In this document: one piece after another, positions 37,832 to 46,235 of the stretch
Layout: each line of letters opens with the position of its first letter
Numbering within the stretch: position 1 is the first letter of the stretch
Source of the DNA: Bacillus crepusculi
GTDB lineage: Bacteria; Bacillota; Bacilli; Bacillales; Bacillaceae
Reading direction: 5' to 3'
Length of the DNA stretch: 64,000 nt
Assembly (NCBI RefSeq): GCF_014764715.1
Contig: NZ_JACXXE010000001.1
Location: 372,001-436,000 of the forward strand
The notes under the pieces: model-generated
What the model was told of the DNA's origin: nothing
The model's database searches: none
What the model saw: the letters and a program-made list of their open reading frames with translations, nothing else
Program-made: the position numbers and the translations under genes

Positions 37832-39435
37832 TCCTCTTTTTCCTCATAGCGAAAATAGTGAAAATCAGCAGGCAGACGCTCGCCGCTTGTATCTTGGCAC
37901 TGCATGCCGACAAATGCCCCAGTAAAGAATCCCCCGCCTCGAATGAAATCATCGGATAAATGGATTGATTCAAACGGCACATCAATTTCTTCCCACTTTT
38001 GCTGATCAAAAGAATAAGAATACGTGTAAGTTTCTCGCTGCACAGTCACTTTTAAATACACATACGTGACCCCATCTGGAATGACAATTTTTTTGGTCAA
38101 CGGCTGAGAAAAGGTAAGGTTTTGACAGACAGATAATTCAAGAATGCGGCCAAGGTCCTCATCATATGTCACCTGAAGCGCTGTCCAGTTTTCGGTATTA
38201 TAATAGTTCACAAGACCAGCGGCTTGCTGAAAGTTTTCTGGAAAGAATGAAACCGCTGTCTCTGCTTCAAAATAAAAACTTTGCCAGCGCCTTGCAACAA
38301 ACGCTTGAGTAAATTTAGATGTAAGAGACTCCTGACCGTATAGCCTTAAATGATCAGGTTTCTCCGTCAATGAACCAATCTGATCGGTAAAAGGGATTCT
38401 TAATGTTTGAAAGTGTCTATTTAACACAGGTTCTTTAAATTCATCGACTGTATGGTGCGTTGGAGCGAAGACCTTTTCGCTTATGGCTGGCGCTTCAACC
38501 TCCAGTGATCCTTCTTTTCCTCCTACAACATAAGGCCAGCCATCTTTCCATTCGAGCTTTTGAATCGCTGTTTCTCTTCCTAAAGGACACCAGCCTCTTT
38601 GTTGAAAAATATATTCCTTACTTGATTGAATCGGACGCCCCGTGAGATGAGCCAAATACCATTCATTGGTATGTGTTTGGACAATTGAGGCATGCCCGCA
38701 TTTTTGAAGTGGATGGCTAGGCGCATGGAACGCACTTAAAATCGGGTTATCAGGATGAACCTCATAAGGCCCTTCAATGTGAGTGGACCGGGCAATCGTG
38801 GCTGCATGCTCGTAGCGAGTACCCCCTTCTGCTGTTAATAAATAATAGTAATCACCAATGTGATAAAGATGCGGAGCCTCTGTCAATTTAATAGGAGTAC
38901 CTTTAAAAATGACCTTCCGCTGACCGATCAGTTTTTTTTCAGTCACACTGTATTCCTGCAATGCAATTCCTGCAAAGGAATGATGCTTTTCCCTATGATC
39001 CCACAGCATATTTAAGACGTATTTCTTCCCGCTTTGATCATGGAATAAAGACGGATCAAATCCAGAGCTATTGAGCCGAATGGGTTCGCTCCACTCGCCA
39101 TCGACTTCGCTCGCCGTGACCAAATAATTATGACCATCCTTAAATGGACCATCCACTACCTTAATATCTGAATAAATGAGCCAAAACTGGCCATCCGCAT
39201 AGCTTAAGCACGGCGCCCATACCCCGCCGGAATCGGGATTTCCTTTCATGTCAAGTTGAGATGTTTTTTGTAAAGGGCGCGCAACGAGCCGCCAATGGAC
39301 GAGATCCTTCGAATGATAAATTTGGACCCCTGGAAACCACTCGAATGTAGAGACCGCAATGTAATAATCGTCTTCTACACGGCAAATACTCGGGTCGGGG
39401 TTAAACCCTTTTAGCACTGGGTTGGTCATCTTCAC
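37828..39435 (-). CDS. xynB: Beta-xylosidase, GH43
   Basis: 535-aa cytoplasmic exo-xylosidase cleaving imported xylo-oligosaccharides to xylose. The five-bladed propeller's catalytic Asp base is in FNPDPSICR near residue 14, and the acid Glu is in KLTEAPHLY around residue 185. The C-terminal ~200 residues form the beta-sandwich typical of the family. No signal peptide. The start is GTG at 39435 (AGGAGG, 8-nt spacing). It follows xynP by 15 bp in the xynPB operon. Confidence 0.95.
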   Translation of the reverse strand: MKMTNPVLKGFNPDPSICRVEDDYYIAVSTFEWFPGVQIYHSKDLVHWRLVARPLQKTSQLDMKGNPDSGGVWAPCLSYADGQFWLIYSDIKVVDGPFKDGHNYLVTASEVDGEWSEPIRLNSSGFDPSLFHDQSGKKYVLNMLWDHREKHHSFAGIALQEYSVTEKKLIGQRKVIFKGTPIKLTEAPHLYHIGDYYYLLTAEGGTRYEHAATIARSTHIEGPYEVHPDNPILSAFHAPSHPLQKCGHASIVQTHTNEWYLAHLTGRPIQSSKEYIFQQRGWCPLGRETAIQKLEWKDGWPYVVGGKEGSLEVEAPAISEKVFAPTHHTVDEFKEPVLNRHFQTLRIPFTDQIGSLTEKPDHLRLYGQESLTSKFTQAFVARRWQSFYFEAETAVSFFPENFQQAAGLVNYYNTENWTALQVTYDEDLGRILELSVCQNLTFSQPLTKKIVIPDGVTYVYLKVTVQRETYTYSYSFDQQKWEEIDVPFESIHLSDDFIRGGGFFTGAFVGMQCQDTSGERLPADFHYFRYEEKEE

Positions 39436-39450
39436 CTGAATTCCCTCCTC

Positions 39451-40842
39451 TTACATTTTAAAATCGTCAATATGATCGACATACACCTGATCCCTGTTTT
39501 CAAGCTCCCTCACGACCTTTTGATGTTTTTCTTCATCTAGGTTATAAAAATTAATATCAATCATCGCTAAAATAAGTAAGCATACAGGAATGACCGTTGT
39601 CGTGATTAAAATGCCTAGCAATGCATCTGGTGTTTGTATTTGGTTCGCTACATAGCCAAAGCGATCGAGTACAAGCCCTGGAACAATACCGCCTAATGCC
39701 ATACCAAATTTAAAGAAGAATCCAATCACTGCATAAATCAGTCCGCCCATCCTTTTCCCTGTTTTATATTCGCCATATTCAACGGTTTCCGGAATGAGCG
39801 CCCACATGTAAGCACCTGCTGTAATACTTCCAGCAGCAGCGACGAGCCTGAAAACGAGAATGAGAACTATTTGACTCGGCGGTATCACAAGTAGAGCAAG
39901 AAGACCTACGATATTCAGAAGTAATGAATAATTCAGCAGCTTTTTCTTTCCTAACACCTTGTGTAACCGCGGAATAAACGGGAGGACCATTAAAGCTGGC
40001 AGACTGCCAATGAGACCGTACCACTTCACTAAATCTTCTCTGCCAAGGTTATATGTCACATAATAGATTCCCACCGAGTTGCTAATCGAGTTCACACCAA
40101 AAATAATGATAAAGAAAATACTTAACACAACAAGCGGACGATTCACTCGTAACTGGACAAAGATATCGCTGAATTTAATTTTTTCCTCAGGCTTTTGAAG
40201 CGTGACGCGTTCATTCGTGCTTTTAAAACAGAAAATCAGCAGTGCACCACCAAGAACGCCGAGAAATGCCATCGTCATCTGCCAGCCGAGTGCTGTATTT
40301 CCTGTTGTATCGCCTAAAAAAGTGGCAAGAAAAGGTACAAAAAAAGCAACAACCAAACCGCCGAGATTTGCAAAAACCATACGAACAGACGTAATGCTGA
40401 CAACCTCTTGGTTATTTCTTGTCATTGCTGATGTTAAAGCCCCATAAGGAACATTGATGAATGTGTATGTAAGCGATAAACCGACATACGTGATGTAGGC
40501 ATAAATGAGTTTACCCATAGCGGAAAAGTCAGGTGTCGTAAAGCAAAGGATGGCGAGTACCACAAAGGGAAACGCACCGAATAACAAATAAGGTCTAAAC
40601 CGGCCAAAACGGCTGTTCGTTCGATCAACCATTGCGCCAATAAAAGGATCTGCAAGCGCATCGATGGCGCGAACAACCAAAAACATCGTCCCTGCTGCTG
40701 CCGCTGATAAACCATATACATCTGTATAAAAAAATAATAGATACGTAGAGACCGTTGCATAAATTAAATTACATGCGAAATCTCCTGAAGCATATCCCAC
40801 TTTCTCAGACATACGAATCTTCTTTAAATTTTCACTAACCAT
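39451..40842 (-). CDS. xynP: Xyloside/oligosaccharide transporter, GPH family
   Basis: 463-aa, about 12-TM sugar:cation symporter of the glycoside-pentoside-hexuronide family. It has the family's early ADPFIGAMVDRTNSRFGRFRPY loop between TM2 and TM3 and a mid-protein ALTSAMTRNNQE segment. It imports xylobiose-type products made by XynA for XynB. The ATG follows GAAGGGAGAAAGCTC. The operon carries a strong promoter, a near-perfect xyl operator over the start site and a cre in the leader. Confidence 0.93.
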   Translation of the reverse strand: MVSENLKKIRMSEKVGYASGDFACNLIYATVSTYLLFFYTDVYGLSAAAAGTMFLVVRAIDALADPFIGAMVDRTNSRFGRFRPYLLFGAFPFVVLAILCFTTPDFSAMGKLIYAYITYVGLSLTYTFINVPYGALTSAMTRNNQEVVSITSVRMVFANLGGLVVAFFVPFLATFLGDTTGNTALGWQMTMAFLGVLGGALLIFCFKSTNERVTLQKPEEKIKFSDIFVQLRVNRPLVVLSIFFIIIFGVNSISNSVGIYYVTYNLGREDLVKWYGLIGSLPALMVLPFIPRLHKVLGKKKLLNYSLLLNIVGLLALLVIPPSQIVLILVFRLVAAAGSITAGAYMWALIPETVEYGEYKTGKRMGGLIYAVIGFFFKFGMALGGIVPGLVLDRFGYVANQIQTPDALLGILITTTVIPVCLLILAMIDINFYNLDEEKHQKVVRELENRDQVYVDHIDDFKM

Positions 40843-41047
40843 GAGCTTTCTCCCTTCTTCACTTAGCCTCTTCTAACGAACAGATGGTGCAGGGCAGCAG
40901 CAATCAATACATAAAATATAAAGCGCTTTCAATTTTGTTATAAAAATGTAGCTGAACCTCTCAATCTTTCAGCTTAGCCCACATACACAGTCAATCATTT
41001 GAATGATGGAATCATCCCCTCTATGATCGGATCAATAATTGAACATC
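40843..41047. other. xynP leader region
   Basis: About 205 nt of transcribed leader before xynP. It contains the cre at 40918; nothing coding was seen. Confidence 0.6.
40918..40931 (-). promoter_or_regulatory. cre site in the xynPB leader
   Basis: On the minus strand TGAAAGCGCTTTAT matches the cre consensus at 12 of 14 positions. It lies about 150 bp downstream of the predicted xynP start, where CcpA could act as a roadblock. Confidence 0.65.
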
Positions 41048-41078
41048 ATCTTAGTTTATTGACTAAACAAACTAAGAT
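41048..41078. promoter_or_regulatory. XylR operator of the xynPB operon
   Basis: Inverted repeat with 13-bp arms, ATCTTAGTTTATT and AACAAACTAAGAT, differing at one position and separated by GACTA. It covers about +1 to +31 of the xynP transcript, ideal for repression. Confidence 0.92.
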
Positions 41079-41084
41079 GAATTC

Positions 41085-41113
41085 ATTTTATAAAATCTGA
41101 TCTGACTTTTCAA
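41085..41113 (-). promoter_or_regulatory. xynPB promoter
   Basis: On the minus strand TTGAAA (41113-41108), a 17-bp spacer and TAAAAT (41090-41085). Predicted start ~41078, at the edge of the xyl operator. Confidence 0.8.
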
Positions 41114-41223
41114 TATTTTTTGAAAAAATAATCCAAATAATCGATATCTTGTCATTTTTTCTTTTATATAAGGACCCCTCTCTACTAAAAATGTCACAAC
41201 ATCAGAGAGAAATCATTTAATGG

Positions 41224-41252
41224 TTGCATTCACACGCATCTCGTGCTATATT
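41224..41252 (+). promoter_or_regulatory. Promoter of the candidate small RNA
   Basis: TTGCAT (41224-41229), a 17-bp spacer ending in TGC, and TATATT (41247-41252). An extended -10 with correct spacing; predicted start ~41259. Confidence 0.6.
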
Positions 41253-41258
41253 AATCAA

Positions 41259-41376
41259 GCGATGAGCTGAATTGTGTAAGTCGGGTAACACGTCTCTTTG
41301 AGACACACACGAATGTGGCGTGTGGTTATTCCGCCTCAATACGCAAAAGACATCTTCTGTTGAAGATGTCTTTTTT
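41259..41376 (+). ncRNA. Candidate small regulatory RNA, unidentified
   Basis: About 118 nt between an extended -10 promoter and a perfect terminator hairpin, with no plausible frame. The RNA can fold into a three-way junction: CGGGTAACACG near 41280 pairs imperfectly with CGTGTGGTTATTCCG near 41322. This encloses GTCTC-TTT-GAGAC and CACA-CGAA-TGTG hairpins. No gene follows on this strand (csaA is convergent), so it would be free-standing rather than a leader. I do not recognise it as a known Bacillus RNA family. Confidence 0.5.
41345..41376. terminator. Terminator shared by the candidate small RNA and csaA
   Basis: AAAGACATCTTC / GAAGATGTCTTT, a 12-bp perfect stem flanked by A and T runs. 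Confidence 0.88.
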
Positions 41377-41377
41377 C

Positions 41378-41710
41378 TTATCCTATTTTCGTCCCATTTT
41401 CAACCGGCTCATCTGTAGAAAGCAAGACAACGTCTTCTTTCGACGGCATGCCTCCTAAGACAAGCACCTCTGATTTGAATCCTGCAATTCTTCTTGGCGG
41501 GAAATTAACGACGGCTACGATTTGTTTGCCGATGAGATTCTCAGCCGTATAACGCTTTGTCAGCTGAGCACTGGATTGCTTTAGCCCAATATCGTCACCA
41601 AAATCTATCTTTAGTTTCAGTGCAGGTACTCTGGCTTCTGCAAAAAATGCTGCTTCAATGATGGTCCCGACACGAATATCTAACGCCAAAAACTGTTCAA
41701 TATCTGCCAT
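41378..41710 (-). CDS. csaA: CsaA, export-related chaperone with tRNA-binding (OB) fold
   Basis: 110-aa protein, same length as B. subtilis CsaA. It is a dimeric OB-fold protein related to the tRNA-binding domain of methionyl-tRNA synthetase and is reported to assist protein secretion. LDIRVGTIIEA and the VVNFPPRRIAGFKSEVLVLG core are diagnostic. The start is the ATG at 41710 (AAAGGAGAG); an upstream in-frame start has no ribosome site. Monocistronic. Confidence 0.94.
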   Translation of the reverse strand: MADIEQFLALDIRVGTIIEAAFFAEARVPALKLKIDFGDDIGLKQSSAQLTKRYTAENLIGKQIVAVVNFPPRRIAGFKSEVLVLGGMPSKEDVVLLSTDEPVENGTKIG

Positions 41711-41900
41711 ATGAATCTCTCTCCTTTTCATTTAAAGATACATGCACTCAATTCCTCATCTGCTAGATGGCGACTAATCTCTTGTTGATTTCTCTATTGT
41801 AGCACATCCAATTTGCCAGGTAATCGAGTTCAAAAAGTTGATGTAGCGGCAATATCACCCTTTAGTTTACATAATCAATTTATTGTAGTCTATTAAATGT

Positions 41901-41929
41901 TTGCATCTTGAAAATGAATTCTGTAAAAT
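41901..41929 (+). promoter_or_regulatory. Promoter of the pseudo-M50 membrane protein gene
   Basis: TTGCAT, a 17-bp spacer and TAAAAT; predicted start ~41936, leader about 44 nt. Confidence 0.6.
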
Positions 41930-41979
41930 GGCAAATAATCCTACTGCTTCCTCTCGAATATTTCAGGGAGGGTTAACAC

Positions 41980-42459
41980 TTGTTTACATTATCAGATATG
42001 TGGACGTTTTGCTGGTCGTTTTTCGTCATTCTTCCTATCGTTGCCATCCTGCATCAGCTAGGCCATATTATGGTCGCATGGATGTTTGGCGCAAAGGTTT
42101 CCTTTGCTCTTGGCAGAGGCAAAAAAGTATTGAAAGTAGGCGTCGTTGAAATTAGACGAATCTATTTTCTAGATGCATTTTGCCATTATGAAGAAATGAG
42201 GAAAAATAACCGATTGTCGCACATTCTTGTCTACTTAGGCGGATCATTATGCAACCTGCTCAGTGTTCTCATACTGAATACGATGATCGCCAATGATTTC
42301 CTGCCAGAACATCAATTTTTCTATCAATTTGCTTACTTCTCAGTCTACTATGTATTTTTTGCGCTGCTGCCAGTACAGTATGCAGATCATCATCCGAGTG
42401 ACGGGCAAGCGATTGTGAACATCATTCGGCACGGTGAACCATGTGACATCATTGACTAA
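41980..42459 (+). CDS. Membrane protein resembling an M50 site-2 protease with lost catalytic Glu
   Basis: 159-aa, 3-4 TM protein. The first helix contains LHQLGHIMVAWMFGAKV, matching the M50 zinc-protease pattern HExGHxxxAxxxGxxV except that the catalytic Glu is Gln. A later PSDGQAI near residue 145 resembles the third ligand region (NPxDG) of the family. Probably an inactive relative, perhaps binding substrates or partners. The start is TTG at 41980 (GGGAGGG, 7-nt spacing) with its own promoter. Its stop overlaps the convergent yndJ-like stop by 4 bp, and no terminator separates them. Function unknown. Confidence 0.7.
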   Translation: MFTLSDMWTFCWSFFVILPIVAILHQLGHIMVAWMFGAKVSFALGRGKKVLKVGVVEIRRIYFLDAFCHYEEMRKNNRLSHILVYLGGSLCNLLSVLILNTMIANDFLPEHQFFYQFAYFSVYYVFFALLPVQYADHHPSDGQAIVNIIRHGEPCDIID

Positions 42460-44084
42460 GATGAATGACTTTCACTGTGAATATCGTAATGAATTGTTAA
42501 AAAAGGAATACCGAAAAGCTTCATTTGATGAAACGCTGTGAGACTTTTTTCTGTCTCTGGTTTCATATGAAAGCTTTCTTCCATTGGCAGTTTCATGGTG
42601 ATAAAAGGCGTATGCAAATACAATCCTTCATCACCGGTACTGCCTTTTGGACATGTGCTTTTTAATAGAAAGTCTTCCTGCTCATTAACAGGTTTTAAAA
42701 TGGCGGTAAGCTGTGAATACGGAAGCGGCAGCGCAATATTCATATAACCCGCATCTGCATCGTGATGATGAGCATAAAGCGCAAAAAAGACTTGCTCGCC
42801 CTTCTCATTGTGACGAATCCACGCACGCACATTCTCTCTTTCTTCCTTAGGGTGTTGAAATCGACACAGACTCCCCTTCATTTGATATGGAATCCGGGAT
42901 ACCCCCAAATACAGCTGACCTATTTTTTTAAAAGCTGGTTGAAGTAAAAAGACAAACGGTCTCACCCACCAATGAAAACATACCGCTGCTTTTAACGTAA
43001 ATGCCATGGGATTTTCATAAAATCTGCGAATTACCGGTGACACCCTTTCAGCTGAAAACGACTCTCCATTTAATTCTTCAAGTGAATCTACTAAACCGAC
43101 CTTCTCCTGATCAAGCATTCTTTCATTTTGAAAAGAGATCAAATGAAAGCGGCCGTGTACCCTCGAAATCGGAAAATGATTACTTTTTAATCGATCAGCT
43201 GGCCTTTCGATCAGCCACCCTATCAGACCTGGTAAAATAACAAAACATGCGTTGATACTGCCATGAAACCAAATCATTTGATCAATACTGATGTAGGTCA
43301 CGCGCATGAGCATACCAGCGGAATAAAGAAGAGATAATACGATCGTTCCCATTAACACGCAGCTAGAAAACACAACCAGCCCTTTAGCCACAGTTGATCG
43401 AAATCTTGTTTTCATACACAGGATGCCATACAGATAGAGTGCGATCACATAAAGGATGACGCTGAACGTATCAAACAGACGGGAGAAGCTAATCCCAGCA
43501 GCAATCATCACAGGAGACAGCAACATCACCCACCCGCCCGCTTTGTATAAAACCGTCTCTGTTTTCCGCTGTCTCCCTAATAACCCATAAAAAATCGGGA
43601 TGAAAAAAGCGGAGTAATGAAAATGAATAGCAGTCAAAAGAACAATAAGTGGTGAAAATGTCATCACTTGTATATCTGCTGTGTACAGCCAAAACCAAAG
43701 TCCGCCTAAAGCGATATATATAAACGCACCATCTATCATCAGCTCATGCAGTGGAAAGGTTCCTCTTTTCAACAAACGAGCGAAGCCAAATAACGCCAGT
43801 ATGATGGTATAAAAAAGCCATCCCGCTGCAAGCCAAGCAGAATGATAGATGAATGCACCCGTTGCACAAAGAGCAGCAACTGGAAAGGCTTTCATGATAA
43901 AGCCGATCAGTACCTCCTGCTGCCGCTTTTTCTCTTCCTGATCGAAAAAGTGTATTACAGCGGGAAGAAAAAACAAAATCGCCAGAAGAACAAAGAACTC
44001 TGCTATCGGACCTGTCATCAAACGGATAGCGAGAAAAAAAGACATGAAGATGAGGCTTGATGCCAAATGCCATTTATTCATCAT
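42456..44084 (-). CDS. YndJ-like multi-spanning membrane protein
   Basis: 542-aa protein: the N-terminal ~290 residues carry about ten hydrophobic helices, followed by a soluble C-terminal domain of about 240 residues. B. subtilis YndJ has the same size and stands third in yndG-yndH-yndJ, which is also the order here. The start is the ATG at 44084 after AAAGGGTGTCTC, overlapping the preceding gene by 11 bp. The biochemical role is unknown. Confidence 0.75.
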   Translation of the reverse strand: MMNKWHLASSLIFMSFFLAIRLMTGPIAEFFVLLAILFFLPAVIHFFDQEEKKRQQEVLIGFIMKAFPVAALCATGAFIYHSAWLAAGWLFYTIILALFGFARLLKRGTFPLHELMIDGAFIYIALGGLWFWLYTADIQVMTFSPLIVLLTAIHFHYSAFFIPIFYGLLGRQRKTETVLYKAGGWVMLLSPVMIAAGISFSRLFDTFSVILYVIALYLYGILCMKTRFRSTVAKGLVVFSSCVLMGTIVLSLLYSAGMLMRVTYISIDQMIWFHGSINACFVILPGLIGWLIERPADRLKSNHFPISRVHGRFHLISFQNERMLDQEKVGLVDSLEELNGESFSAERVSPVIRRFYENPMAFTLKAAVCFHWWVRPFVFLLQPAFKKIGQLYLGVSRIPYQMKGSLCRFQHPKEERENVRAWIRHNEKGEQVFFALYAHHHDADAGYMNIALPLPYSQLTAILKPVNEQEDFLLKSTCPKGSTGDEGLYLHTPFITMKLPMEESFHMKPETEKSLTAFHQMKLFGIPFLTIHYDIHSESHSS

Positions 44085-44679
44085 GAGACACCCTTTCATG
44101 AAACCGGCCCTTATAGGTAAAAAGAGTTCCAAAGAGGCGATTTTTCACATGCACATGAATGGTATACTCACCTGTTTGCTCGTCGTAGCCCTCCGTGACA
44201 TCTGATACACCATAAAGCCATGAAGGCAACGGCCACTCTCCTCCTAACATCAAAAACTTCTGCCGGCCGGATTGAATATGTAAGAAGCCTTGCTTTGTTA
44301 CTGTAAAATGAAGCTCTGACATAAGAAGCCTAGGCTTCCCAAAATAGTCTAGTACTTGATGACTTTTCTCGTCAATGATCATATCTGCATCAAAGTGTCG
44401 TTCCTTCTTTGGGAAATAAAACGTACGAAACCAGTGCATTCCTTCCTCTCCCTTACTTGTCATAAAGGGCTCATTAACAATTCGAAAGGGAATGTTTTTC
44501 CCTCTCTCATGGAAAAAACAGCGAAACAATGGACCTATTCTAAACATAAATCGAATGAGCCTCGTCCCGCCGCCTATTTCCTCCATGATGCCTTCAGCAG
44601 TAAACGCGCGGTTGTACCGCTCTTTTAGTTTCGGATGCAGCTTATCGTAATCTTTTACTTGATGACGATGAACGACCAT
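44074..44679 (-). CDS. DUF4166 family protein (YndH-like)
   Basis: 201-aa soluble protein of the DUF4166 type. It includes ERYNRAFTAEGIMEEIGGGT, FPFRIVNEPF-like and GEWPLPSWLYGVSDVTEG segments, the last two being the conserved core. The start is the ATG at 44679 after GGGGAGGAAGGC. It overlaps the preceding SRPBCC gene by 38 bp and the following yndJ-like gene by 11 bp, so the three genes are tightly coupled. Function unknown. Confidence 0.75.
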   Translation of the reverse strand: MVVHRHQVKDYDKLHPKLKERYNRAFTAEGIMEEIGGGTRLIRFMFRIGPLFRCFFHERGKNIPFRIVNEPFMTSKGEEGMHWFRTFYFPKKERHFDADMIIDEKSHQVLDYFGKPRLLMSELHFTVTKQGFLHIQSGRQKFLMLGGEWPLPSWLYGVSDVTEGYDEQTGEYTIHVHVKNRLFGTLFTYKGRFHERVSHDE

Positions 44680-45523
44680 GCCTTCCTCCCCTTTTTCGTT
44701 TGATCGAAAATACATCTACACAATCTTTTAAATTCATCATTCCTGCAATGGACAAGATGAAAAATGCACTCAACACAAGTGGCTCATGAAGGGTCATTTC
44801 TGGAGATAGGATCCTTATACAAAGCATGATGAGAAGAAAAATACTTTGCAGCATGAAGACATATTTCTTTGATCGCTTGGGAACGAGCCATGAAACGCCT
44901 AAAAGACCATAAAACAATCGAAACCAGGGGCTATGATCAAAAGCAGAATGTGAAAAAGGAATGATCGCTTGGCATAGCCAGACGATAGCAAACAGTAAAC
45001 AAATCCCGTAATGAGCAAGAGTTCTCTCTAGTAACAACCGGGGGTGTGTTCCCTTTTCGATCCACGTCTTTAATGCACCAAAACTAAAGGCGGTCATAAA
45101 GCCCATCATTGGCCGAAAAAAGAACCGGTCTGCCCATTTCCACCCTTGTCCTTCTTTCGTTTCATAATCAAATTGAGTTTGAAACACAATGTGATCGTTC
45201 GTTTTCATGTACTTCCAATAGCCGCCGCCTTCTTTAATGAAAGATAAGGGATGTGACGATTGGAATTTGAGCGACGATACTCTTTCATTGCGCTCATCCA
45301 TTGTTCTTGTGCGATACGCTCCTGTCCCTGTCACACTTATGCCGAATCCAAGATGTTTTTCATACAAAAAGGATTGAGGCTGTTCGTCTCTAGGTCCATT
45401 TAATGAAATGGTTGAAAATCGCAAATCCCACTGTTCATGCAGCTTTGGATTTTGCGTATATTCCCATACTTTCTCTATAGGTGCATGAATGGTTGTTTCC
45501 ACATAAACAGGCTTTCTTTTCAT
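44642..45523 (-). CDS. SRPBCC-domain membrane protein (YndG-like)
   Basis: 293 aa. Residues 1-145 form an SRPBCC (START-like, hydrophobic ligand-binding) domain opening with KPVYVETTIHAPIEKVWEY. Residues ~150-270 hold about four TM helices. The C-terminus is a basic/serine tail (KRKRGGRHGRSSSSS). First gene of the yndGHJ-like operon, with a strong promoter and a 20-bp palindrome just upstream. Neither ligand nor function is known. Confidence 0.75.
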   Translation of the reverse strand: MKRKPVYVETTIHAPIEKVWEYTQNPKLHEQWDLRFSTISLNGPRDEQPQSFLYEKHLGFGISVTGTGAYRTRTMDERNERVSSLKFQSSHPLSFIKEGGGYWKYMKTNDHIVFQTQFDYETKEGQGWKWADRFFFRPMMGFMTAFSFGALKTWIEKGTHPRLLLERTLAHYGICLLFAIVWLCQAIIPFSHSAFDHSPWFRLFYGLLGVSWLVPKRSKKYVFMLQSIFLLIMLCIRILSPEMTLHEPLVLSAFFILSIAGMMNLKDCVDVFSIKRKRGGRHGRSSSSSKRLR

Positions 45524-45538
45524 CTGCCTCTACTCCTC

Positions 45539-45558
45539 TATGTGAATTATTTCACATA
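45539..45558. promoter_or_regulatory. Palindromic operator before the yndG-like operon
   Basis: TATGTGAA-TTAT-TTCACATA, a perfect inverted repeat with 8-bp arms, overlapping the predicted start (~45555). The core GTGAA-N4-TTCAC resembles a Rex box, but the flanks differ. Confidence 0.7.
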
Positions 45559-45561
45559 ACA

Positions 45562-45589
45562 AGCATATCATGTTTCACAAAACTGTCAA
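45562..45589 (-). promoter_or_regulatory. Promoter of the yndGHJ-like operon
   Basis: On the minus strand TTGACA (45589-45584), a 16-bp spacer and TATGCT (45567-45562). A second GTGAAACA half-site lies in the spacer. Confidence 0.65.
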
Positions 45590-45659
45590 TTCTTTATTGA
45601 TTTTTTGTTTCAAAAGACCACCCCTTTATGATACCGATTAGATACATAAAAAAGACCTG

Positions 45660-46232
45660 TCAGTGAGACAGATCTTCTTGCTTCTTTATGCCTGCGATAT
45701 AAAGACGAACCGCATAACTCACACTATCTTCAAGCTGTTCTTTTCGTTGAAACCCCTTTTTATTTGAAATATCTCCAAAGCCGTGCAGTAAGCTTCTAAG
45801 TCCCCTTACTACATGCGTCATATCCTCTTCTTTTACACCAAATGGTGACATCAAGGATTGGACGAACTCAGCAAGGCGTTCGGCAGCAATACCGACTTCT
45901 TTCTCATTCATATGTGAAAAGGCGGCTTCATAAAGACCGGGATGTTCTCGGAGAAATCGAACATATTGTCTTGCGAAGGCTAAAACGGCGGCTTCTTTTT
46001 CTAGCCTTTCCGTTACCTGTATTCCTTCCTCACAAAGCATTGACAGTCCCTTGACTGCGAGAGCCGCTTGAATCTCTTGAAGACCAGATACATGATTGTA
46101 AAGTGAGGGCGGCCTGATGTTCAGTCGTTTAGATAATGTAGCAATTGTCAAAGCAGAATAGCCCTCTTCATCAACAAATGCAGCAGCTGTATCCATGATT
46201 TTTTCTTGCGTGATACCCATTCTTGGAGACAC
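45660..46232 (-). CDS. TetR-family regulator with WHG-type C-terminal domain
   Basis: 190 aa. The N-terminal helix-turn-helix is ALTIATLSKRLNIRPPSLYN (residues ~22-41), followed by an all-helical ligand domain with LRSLLHGFGDI resembling the TetR_C_33/WHG family. The start is GTG at 46232 (AAAGGGGG, 9-nt spacing), 3 bp after the MBL hydrolase stop, so the two form an operon. Two palindromes over the operon promoter are its likely binding sites. Confidence 0.85.
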   Translation of the reverse strand: MSPRMGITQEKIMDTAAAFVDEEGYSALTIATLSKRLNIRPPSLYNHVSGLQEIQAALAVKGLSMLCEEGIQVTERLEKEAAVLAFARQYVRFLREHPGLYEAAFSHMNEKEVGIAAERLAEFVQSLMSPFGVKEEDMTHVVRGLRSLLHGFGDISNKKGFQRKEQLEDSVSYAVRLYIAGIKKQEDLSH

Positions 46233-46235
46233 GGT

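Noticed and set aside
41080-41376. Type I toxin-antitoxin locus (antitoxin RNA overlapping a small hydrophobic peptide gene)
   Set aside because: The opposite strand has only a 24-codon frame (starting near 41156) with no good ribosome site and no membrane-helix character, and csaA occupies the place where a convergent toxin gene would be.
45539-45558. Assigning the yndG palindrome firmly to Rex
   Set aside because: The GTGAA-N4-TTCAC core fits, but the flanking TT/AA of the Rex box are AT/AT here, so only a possible match is reported.
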